The notes below the pieces were generated by a model, which was not told the origin of the DNA, ran no database searches, and saw only the letters and a program-made list of their open reading frames with translations. Positions 45,830-53,900 of a stretch of DNA of 53,900 nucleotides are shown in pieces; position 1 is the stretch's first letter; each line of letters begins with the position of its first letter. The DNA comes from Ettlia oleoabundans (lineage: Eukaryota > Chlorophyta > Chlorophyceae > Chlamydomonadales), in contig JAAMXP010003073.1 in assembly GCA_019693395.1 (NCBI GenBank), forward strand, positions 1 to 53,900. The letters are read 5' to 3'. The translations under genes and the position numbers were made by a program.

Positions 45830-48800
45830 TCACTGCTGCTGGTCACCAAGCATTGCAGCATGGGAGGGTGTCTGAAGGATGGCTTGCTGCAGGTCCTCTG
45901 GCAACTGCTCAAAGGCCAGCTTCAATCGCTGCTGCAGTTGAGCAGCCAAGGCGCTCGTGTCGTTTTCAGCGCTGCTACCGTCAGCCGCCTGCTGCTGTTG
46001 TTGCTGCTGCTGTGCCTGTGCCAGCTGCTGCTCTAGAAGGAAGAACGCGTCTACCGACATGAGCTCAGCCTGTGGCGCCCTGACAGCCGCCGCAGCAGCT
46101 GCCCACTCCTGGCGCTGCCATTCCTCTGCCGCCAACCGCCGCAGGTGAAAAAATGCCACGAGGTTGGGCGAGCGCAGCAGCCGCTCGTAAAATTGCAGCA
46201 GCCCCCGTTGCCCGCCAAAGCGATCCAGCAGCAGCGGTGGCAGCGGTGCATCCTTGCCTCCCAGCCGTGCAAGCACCGCAGAGACATCCAGAGGCGGCAG
46301 AGCCGGCGGCTCCAGGGGCGCAACTGCGTCGGTGGAATTTTGCAACCATGGTCAGCACAGCGCAGAATGGGTATGTGCAGAATGTAGCAAGCGGGAGGTT
46401 AAACAGGCTCGACTACAGCCTCACATGCTGTGAATGTGCGCGACAGAAAGTTGGGGCCTGTCTGGCTGGACTGCCAGGAACCTGCAATGATCCTGTTGAG
46501 GCTACGTTGATGCCCCTCCTCCCGTGCCTCCACTCACCGCGCGGGTCGCTGGCTTGGCTGGATTGCGGCGGTGGCAGGACGGGTGTGAAGTATGGCAGCA
46601 GCGGCATGATTAGTGCCTTGGTCAGGTCTTGGAAGTGCCGGCGCAGCATGTCAGAGTTGACGGCAGCTAGACGGCGCCACTTGTCCGAAGAATCTGCAGC
46701 AGTGGCGGAGCCCGGCAGGCCAGTGGCAATAGGATGACCTGCATGACTTGCTAAGGGTCACACAGGTGTGACGCAGCTGCAGGGGTGACAACACGCAAAG
46801 TTGCAAGGTGCGGAGGCGGGTGCCAAAGCCAGCGGAGGACCGGAGGGAGCCGTGATAGCCAGCATCAGCTGCCCAACTGTGTGTGATACATGCAGCATCA
46901 CCAAAAGGGTTACAAGGCAATCACCTGACGGCTGCGGCTGCACCAGCTGCTGAAGCAGTTGCTTATCCGGCCTGCTGAGAGGCTTGTAGGCCATCCAGCA
47001 GTGATCCAAGGGTTCAGACAGAAGCACCGCGGGGGTTGCAGGCCTGCGCCGCAACATGCTGCTAAACCTGCTGCCACCTCCCTGCCAGCCGCCCGTGGCG
47101 GCGCCACCTCCACCTCCACCGCCGGCCAGGCTTGCTGCTGATTGTGATGGATGTAAAGTGCTGCTGCTGCTGCTGCCGTTACTGCCCTTTGTTGCCTCAT
47201 CCAGATCACTTTTGTTGCTGGAGGGCGGCAAGGTGGTGGCTGTGTGTGCTGTGGACAGGACATTGGGCCACTCGGGCAGCGCCTGCAGGCCAGGCAAGCA
47301 GAGGAACATGGGTAGGCGCACAAGGGCAGGGCGCGGAAGGCACAGCGCCTGCCTGCCTGCCAGCAACAATGTAAGTGTTGGCAAGAGCAAGGGGGAAGCC
47401 TGCGTAGCGCAGCGGAAGAGGAACCAAAGAGTGACCGCATTGGCTGCCCACCGTCACAGAGGATGCTCCATGCATGGGTGAGACAACTGGTGTTCCCACC
47501 TTTAGAAAATACATGTTCGTAATGCCCAGCAGCAATGGCAGGCCGTTGGTTGGGGTGGGAAGAGTGCCCGCTGCCAGCCTGGAAAAGGCTGGGTCATGTA
47601 TCGTGAAGTACGGCCGGTAGTCAAGCGAATAGGGAAACGGGGCCAGCAAAGAGAGCAGCGCCATGACTGTCGCGGAGCAACTGCCTGCACCGGGGGAGGA
47701 GGGGGATGTGGTCGGGCTGGCCATGGGCAGCCCTTAGAAAGCAAGCGGGCAAGTGTATGCGTAGAGCTGCACCGCAAGCACCGCTGCTGGCACCCAATGC
47801 CCCTGGCATCATGCAAGCATGGAGACTGACACTGCTGCTGTATTCTGAACCAATGAGCTGGGCAGCCAGGTAGCGTCACACGTAGCCACCCAGCACGTGC
47901 TGCTGGCCAGTGCTGTGATGGCAGGGCAGGGCTAGGTTTTTAGCCGCTTGTACAGCCAGAAGTGGAGGGCAGAGCAGACGTGGACATCGCAGCGGCTACG
48001 CACCGGGTGTTGGCGCCACCACCATGAGCGGCTCTCCCAGCAGCAGCAGCTCCCACAGGCCCCAGAGCTGCGGCAGCACGCCACGCAGCGGAGTGAAGCA
48101 GTCACACTCGCCAAAGGGGCTCGCCTCCAGCTCTTGCTGCCCGTAGGCTTGCGGAATGAGGCACAGCGGCAGTCCATCGCAGCCATCAAGCTCGTCTGCA
48201 AGCGCTGCTGCCACCTGGGCTGGAGAGGCGGCCGGTGCACATAATGCCGCTGCTGGCCCCACGGTAGTGCCATTTGCCACGAGGCTGCTGCTGCAGTTGC
48301 TTTGCTGGCTGCCTTGGCCTCCAATGGCAGGCTGGCCAGCTACTCTGCCAGCATCAAGTGGCTTTCCTGCCTCTCCTATCCCCTCAGTCAGTGACGCTAT
48401 CGATGAGGGTTGGGCTACTGTTGAAGGGTGGAGACGCAGCCCCAGAGCTGCTCCCACCGCGGCTGGCAGCACAGATCCAGGCAGGGAGGTGAACATGGGC
48501 AGCTGCACACTAAGGGTGTCCATGTCAAGGAGTGGCAGGCTCATGCGGCACCCCCACTCCAGTAACGGCCAGCGCTGCACCTCCTCGTACACCTGTTTGC
48601 GGGCAGGCAGTAGCAGCGGACAGGAAGCAGTGTAGGCGCTGGGCACGGGACATACACAGGCAGCAATAGCATGTATGAAGGAGCAAGAGGCAGGGGCAGG
48701 GCGTGGGAGGCAAGGAACGGACCTGGCAGCGTCCGTAACGTGGCACAGGGTTGGTGGTTGTGGGCAGCCGGCCCAATACAGCCAGCACGCGAGCTGGATC

Positions 48801-49610
48801 AAAGCAAACAGCTCCTCCGCAACTCGTATCACCCCACAAAGCTACTGGAAACCCTCATACAGACAGACGTTGTGCCATATTGTACGGTCAATGTCATGTG
48901 GCACACCTGTCTCAGCACCTCCGGGCCATAGCTGAGTGCCATGGGCCCCACGACGCGCGCCAGCGGCTCCAGCACAGCAAAGAGCGGCAGGTGGGACAGC
49001 AACACCAGCGACTTCTGCTCGCAGCCACGGCGCAACCGCTCATCTTGTCGCTGCCGGCAGAAGGCATGTCTGCACGCGGGCAGCCAGGCAGGCATGCGTC
49101 GGCACTATTGAGATCATTGGTGGTTGGGCCCATTTGCGGTGCTAGTCAGGTGACACCGGGAGGCGTGCCGTTGCTAACTATTGACAACGACGAACAACCA
49201 GGCTGGTTGCAGGCCAGTCTAGTCTTTACGCCGTGCTCAGGACAGCATGCGGCAATGACCAGCGGAGCCATCAGCACATCTCGTGGCTTGAAGTGTCCTT
49301 GCAGGTAGCAAGCGACCCGGCAGCAAAAGCCAGCCAGTTGCAGGGCTCCCACCCACCCATAGAGGTACGCGTGAGGCGCAGCCTGATGCGTGCTATGCAG
49401 CGGCGAGCCGCGGCGCGGCAAGCGGAAGCAGAAGCTGCTGTCGCGCACGCTGCTGCCGCCCTTGAGTTCCATGGACAGCGAGTCGGGGAAGGCGCTGAAT
49501 GCCACGTCTGAGGACTCCTCCGCGGTCAACGCTCCTGGCGGGTAGGCATGCTGCACCTCGTGCCCAGCATCAATGTCAAACAAGACCTCCACGATGGTGC
49601 AGAGAGCCAT
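45830..49610 (-). CDS. DENND6 (FAM116)-type DENN-domain Rab exchange factor
   Basis: Seven exons join in frame to 732 residues: 49610-49357, 49069-48907, 48592-48004, 47684-47500, 47282-46925, 46693-46538 and 46323-45830. The uDENN part has ALCTIVEVLFDIDAGHEVQ, FSAFPDS, SSFCFRLPRR and AYLYGHAFCRQRQDERLRRG followed by EQKSLVLLSHLPLF. The cDENN part has LWELLLLGEPLMVVAPTPG, LISPL-like LLSLLAPFPYSLDYRPYFTI and GITNMYFLK. The C-terminal region has YKPLSRPDKQLLQQL, LIMPLLPYFTPVLPPP and LLQFYERLLRSPNLVAFF, then an LPEDLQQAIL end as in animal DENND6. In animals DENND6 activates Rab14 in endosomal recycling; the algal target is unknown. It is longer than the usual 600 residues because of Ser/Gly/Gln-rich inserts around residues 190-255 and 405-465 and a poly-Gln run near 685. 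The start at 49610 may not be final, since the frame stays open to an ATG at 49727. Confidence 0.9.
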
Positions 49611-50911
49611 GTTCTGCGATCGACCTGAGCAGGTATGGGAGCCATGTGGAGCGAGTGAAGCGCAGCTTGTCAGCCTGGTGGGTGGCGGCAGCAGGCTGGC
49701 GGCAGGCCAGGCAGGCAGGTAAGACATATTGGTTTCGGCGCCGCATCGCTGCGTGACATCGCTCTAAATACGAACATGGTTGTAATAATGAGCCAGGACG
49801 AGCCGACCAAGGAGCCCTACAGTTGGAGTCCACGGGTTAGAGCAGCGGCCCATTTTGCGCACCGTGGCAGATTATACTAAGATAGCTGGTAAACGTCAAG
49901 CGAAGGAGGAGGGTGTTGCCGTTTTCTGCTCGATTTGGTGTGCTGATAATTCAATTCCGACATATAAGCTGCAATTACCCGCAAACAAAGTTATAAGACG
50001 AGATTGCAACGTGATGAAGCGCGATTGGCACAGCAGAGTGACGCACATAGCCAGAGCAGGGCGTACTGCCTGCAGTGTGCACATGAACCGCTCCGCCACT
50101 GTCGCAGTATGGGTGCTCACTGAAACCCACCCTGAGTGGTCTGGCCTTCACACAAACCTTAACAAACCGACGAGACGTGCTATAGTGTAACGGGGTGGGC
50201 GGCCCATTTCAGGTGGTTGCGAAAGGGGGTCATGTGCACTGCCTCGCTGGGCGCCCGCATTGCCGGCAAGAGACACGCGTCATTCTGGGTTCGGCGTCGC
50301 ACAATTTGAAAATGTGCTTCACTCAAGCACAATAGCAACGCGTTCTACTGCAAGGAAACAGTGCAGTTTCTTTTGCCGGCGATGAAGGCAGCAAACCTCA
50401 CAATGAGGTGCGCAGCCACAGTAGCGGCGGTAGCGGTAGCATGGGAAGCTGAAGAGGTGCAAGGAGGACATCTTCGCCGTCGCCGCCCTTTGCTTCAATG
50501 TTTCGGCTAATTCTATTTGGCATCTAAGCTTGTCAGTTCGACTTGCTCAGAAGATTCCGTGCCGAACAGCGAATGCTGACGAGAGGTCGCGTGAGGCGTG
50601 AGGGGCATCTTTTGGCATTTGATTTGCAAGGTTCCAGTGGTGGTTACTGTGCTCTGACTGATCGGACACGAGTTTTGTGAGACGTTCCGCCTCAGCAACC
50701 TTCCGTCGTGCTGGCACCAGCGTCCGCCTAGGCCTAGGGGTACTAGCTAACCTTGCGCGGGTTGCGTCAAGTCGTCGTACAGTGCTATTCAGCTGCCAAA
50801 GGGGGCCACCAAGTGGGGACGGAGGTATCAGGAGAGCGGGCCGACGGGGTGGCATGCAGGGTGTTGGCGGGTGTGGCGAGCCCACGCACTGCGGCGTCAG
50901 CGGCTGCTCAA
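49611..50911. promoter_or_regulatory. Divergent intergenic region, DENND6 and MORC-like genes
   Basis: About 1.3 kb between two ATGs facing away from each other. The first 117 bases may still be DENND6 coding if its start is at 49727. No other exon with consistent splice phase was found. The rest should carry both promoters. Confidence 0.4.
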
Positions 50912-53828
50912 ATGTCACCCCACCCGCCTGCCACAGCCCCAGCAGCAGCAGCCGCAGCTGCAACAAATACATTTACCGGACAGCAGGCTCCTTCCTCCCA
51001 CGGGCTAGCAGATGCGGCAGTTGTTGGTGCGACGCTTGCGGCGGCGCCAGCCGGTGCACTTGCCCCCCAGCGAAGCCCGGCTGTTATGCCAGCCAGCCTT
51101 CAGCCACCAGCAGGTCCATCGGCAGTGTCATCCAGGCAAGCGCACATTGTTAACTGCCACAGCTATCATGTGGCCTTATAGCACCATTTGGCTGGAAATT
51201 GACATAAGGGTGCGGGGCTCTCTTTGGTGCCCAGTAAAGCGTATCAGCATCCTGTCACTGCTGTTGGCTGGCCTGCTGTTCCCTTTCTTTACGGTCACAT
51301 TCAACCCAAACTGCATGGCTTCTGTCGCAGAAGCGAAGAGGCTGACTCTGTGGCGGCATTCCACCCTGCTGCCCCAATCACGCAGCCTGACCTGGCAGTA
51401 GCAAACACGGCAGCGTATGCAGAGACTGCCAGTCCATCGGCAGCAGCAGAAGCCGCGGCACTGCCGGCCTTGCCCGAGCGAGAGCCTGCCGTCGCCTTCC
51501 TCAGCCAATACCCCACGCCATTTAGCGCCGTTGGTGCCTTGCTGGCAGGCTCACTGCAGCGTGCTGAGAAGGCAGGGGGCTCGTATGCCCACGTAGATGT
51601 CGAAACTAACCAGCAAGGCGGGCACTGGCAACAGCAAATTGCACAGCCCGGCGAAGAGCAAGATCAGGGCCAGCAGCGAGATCAGGGCCAGCGGCGGCAG
51701 GCACGGCCAGTGCATCCTGTGCTGGTGGTGGAGGATGACGCTGCAGGCCTGTCCCCGCAGCTTTTGCGACGCTGTTGCGGCATCCCCCAGCGCGCCAACA
51801 CCGCCAGCAGCACCATTGCGATGCCTGATCCGAATGGTGGTGGAGGTGTTGTGGCCGGCGCTGACGTCGCTATGAAACGCAGCACTAGCGATGATAGCGG
51901 CAGCTTGGGGGCCCGGTGGCCTGATCTAGTTCACGCCCTCCTGCGGCTGGGCTCGCTGACGCTGGTGCTGACTAAGCGCCGCCAGCAAGGCGCCAGCGTG
52001 GCGATGCTGAGCTGTTTGCCAGCTGGCAGTGAGCAGGCTTTGGTGGAGGCGGCTGTCGTTGATTTTTCGCAGGATGGAAGCCGCCAGCTAGCGCCCGTCA
52101 GCAAGGTGACTGCTGCTGCTGCTGCTGCTGTTGGGAGGGCACCAGCGGGAGGGGACATGGCAGCTGACACTGGACGGTCAGGCTTGACAGCACAGCATGC
52201 AGCATGGCATGCAGCTTTAGAGTTGATTGAGCACCGCTGGCCGGGTCGAGGCAGCGAAGCGGCGCTTCGGCAGCAGCTGGCTGACATGCCAGTGCAGGGG
52301 ACGCGTGTGCTCATAACACAGCTGCGCAGCGCTGCGCCCACCAGAGCCGGCCCGGCAGGCAGCGGTGCAGCAGCGGGGGAAGGTGCGGTTGCGCAAGGGG
52401 CAGGGGCGGACCAGAGAGGAGGAGACAATGGAGCAGCTGGGTCAGGAAAATACGAGCTCCACTGGGAGTCTGATCCCTCGGACCTAAACGTCGCGTTCAC
52501 CACCCCAGCCAGCATGCAAAGCATGGACGGTGTGCTAATACTCGCCCCACAAGGTGAATCAGGTTTCATCAGATTTTGGCCACCCCGGGGTACCTTGGCT
52601 GAAAAGCTGTGCCTTGCTGCTCTTGGTGGTCTGCTGGGTTAGCAGGGCAGCACCAACCAGCGGATGCGTCCTGTAATGTGTGTCAGCCACCGAACTAGAC
52701 CTCCAGTTGCCCAGCAGACAGGCCTGCTTACCGCCCCTGCCACCCCACCCGCTGGGAGCTTTCACAACGGTTTCTCTCGGCTGCCTTTGATGTGCAGGTT
52801 CTCAGCAACAACAGAAGGAGCAGAAAGAGCAGCAGCCTGAGAGCCCGAGCGATCGCTGCATGCAGAGCTGCCTGGCTCACGGCCACTCCCTGCGCGCCTA
52901 TATGGCACTGCTCTTCCTGCGGTGGCCGCAGGGCTTTCGCCTGCGCCTCCGCGGCCGCGACATAGAGCACCACAAGCTGGGGTGCGCAGCTGTGGCATGT
53001 TGCGCTGTGCTGTGCTGTGACGTGGGCTGCAATGACGGTATTGAATTGCTGTGTGCCATGCTCCATGTGGTGGCGTGCTATCATACACAGTGTTAGTGCC
53101 TTGATGGGGGCGCAGTCTGGTTCAACAACTCTGCAAGTAGCTTTGAAAGAGCAGAGGCGGTAGGTTAGGTTCAGTCGCCTGATGTACTGGTCTTCCAATC
53201 CTGACTGGGTGCTGCAGGGACTGCCTGCGCCTGACGGCCACAGAGGAATACCGCCCCCGTGGAATCAGGTGTGCATGTGCCACATGTCTGACAGGGTTGT
53301 GTCTGACGCAGCCAAGCCCCATGCCATGACATCATTATGCTGCAGCTTTTGGGATTGTGTGGCTGGCAGGAAGGCGCCCAGGCCCTGCTTCTAGCATGCA
53401 ACCAAACACGCAAGCACGCACGCACGCACGCGTGCAGCCCTCTCCAACCCCCGCCTGGCTGAGCAAGTGTCAGCTCTCCACCCCCCTGTCAATCTCTTCC
53501 CGTTGCAGCCACCAATCTCAATGATCCCACACCACCACTGTTCCCAGCCTTTGCATCACCCATCTGATGCGCTGCCCCGACCTGCAAGAAACCATCCCCA
53601 TTGGACTTCGACTTCAGACACCCACCTCCAAGGTCGCACTCCCCGCAACGTGCAATTATACCCATTCCAACACTGTTGCCCTCACCCTCTACTTCATACT
53701 CCTAATACTCCTTTCTCCTCCAATCTTTGTAATGAAGGGACGAGGTTGACGAGCGCGGTTTCATGATGCAGCACGTGCTCAGCGTGCACCTCGGCTTCCT
53801 GCCAGATGCACCCAACACCGAGCTGCAG
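50912..53828 (+). CDS. MORC-like GHKL protein with eroded ATP-binding motifs, 3' partial
   Basis: Five exons join in frame: 50912-51135, 51331-52553, 52798-52981, 53218-53268 and 53738-53828. The last ends at a GTAAGG donor, so the gene continues past the window; 591 residues are visible. An Ala/Pro-rich N-terminus leads into a GHKL-like region. FSAVGALLAGSLQRAEKAGG (139-158) sits where MORC proteins have the GAxAELLDNAxDE helix, VLVVEDDAAGLSPQLLRR (205-222) where they have QDDGGGM, and LLRLGSLTLVLTKRR with VAMLSCLPAG where they have MRLGADVIVFSR and QSIGLLSYT. The S5-like part follows: GTRVLITQL, YELHWESDPSDLNVAF, HSLRAYMALLFLRWPQGFRL and VLSVHLGFLPDAP. MORC ATPases compact chromatin and silence genes. 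Here the Glu and Asn that act on ATP and magnesium are not found. The intron after 51135 has a GC donor. Homology rests on by-eye alignment and order of motifs. Confidence 0.8.
53408..53435. repeat. Short (ACGC)n microsatellite
   Basis: An imperfect run of CACG/ACGC units ending in a CGCGTGC inversion lies in an intron of the MORC-like gene. No function is evident. Confidence 0.7.
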
Positions 53829-53900
53829 GTAAGGGTGGATGGGCAGGCTCGGTGTGGCGTTTGTATGTGCGGTGCAGGGCGCGACCCAATGGGTGGGTGG

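Noticed and set aside
1..53900. tRNA, rRNA, CRISPR or transposon signals
   Set aside because: No cloverleaf with intact arms, rRNA core, regular spacer array, terminal repeats or transposase motifs were seen by eye.

Overview
The window is nuclear DNA of a green alga, most likely a trebouxiophyte-type chlorophyte. The evidence is a GC-rich sequence, genes broken by many short introns (about 92 that I could place with consistent reading frame), 3' splice sites that nearly always end CTGCAG or similar, a plastid MGDG-type acyl desaturase with a transit peptide, and plant/alga-type families such as a galactinol-synthase-like GT8 and MORC. No bacterial, organellar, rRNA, tRNA, transposon or CRISPR signal was seen. 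Single-frame ORFs are therefore mostly exons or antisense shadows; genes were rebuilt by joining exons whose splice phases agree end to end.

Layout, left to right: 452-4954 (-) three-RRM RNA-binding protein, first exon not resolved; 5529-6277 (+) C-terminal half of Arp2/3 subunit ARPC2; 6533-10837 (-) ABC1/ADCK (UbiB) atypical kinase, 13 exons; 10884-11338 (-) small 96-residue protein whose stop lies only 46 nt before the kinase start; 11705-14659 (+) plastid fatty-acid desaturase of the FAD5 type; 15874-24107 (-) about 1,978-residue LRR, coiled-coil and SFI1-like-repeat protein; 25100-29436 (+) J-domain, zinc-finger and double CS-domain co-chaperone; 29856-31101 (-) unknown low-complexity protein; 31771-35312 (+) GT8 glycosyltransferase; 36858-38904 (+) IMPACT/YIH1 homologue; 39243-40238 (+) small FHA-domain protein; 41113-45140 (-) secreted subtilisin-like protease; 45830-49610 (-) DENND6-type Rab GEF; 50912 to beyond the right edge (+) MORC-like protein with eroded ATP-binding motifs, 3' end outside the window.

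The genes are ordinary, mostly unlinked housekeeping genes rather than an operon or pathway island. The points that stand out are the LRR/SFI1-repeat protein (a possible centrin-binding centriole or microtubule-organising component), the degenerate MORC ATPase, the tight same-strand pair at 10.8 kb that looks like a candidate bicistronic transcript, the J/ZnF/CS/CS co-chaperone, and an unusually high share of GC-AG introns (10 of about 92 by my count).

Sequence quality: a 44-base N gap lies in a protease intron (42201-42244), and two single Ns sit next to long C runs (13968 and 35657). All domain calls are by eye from motifs; no database search was run.
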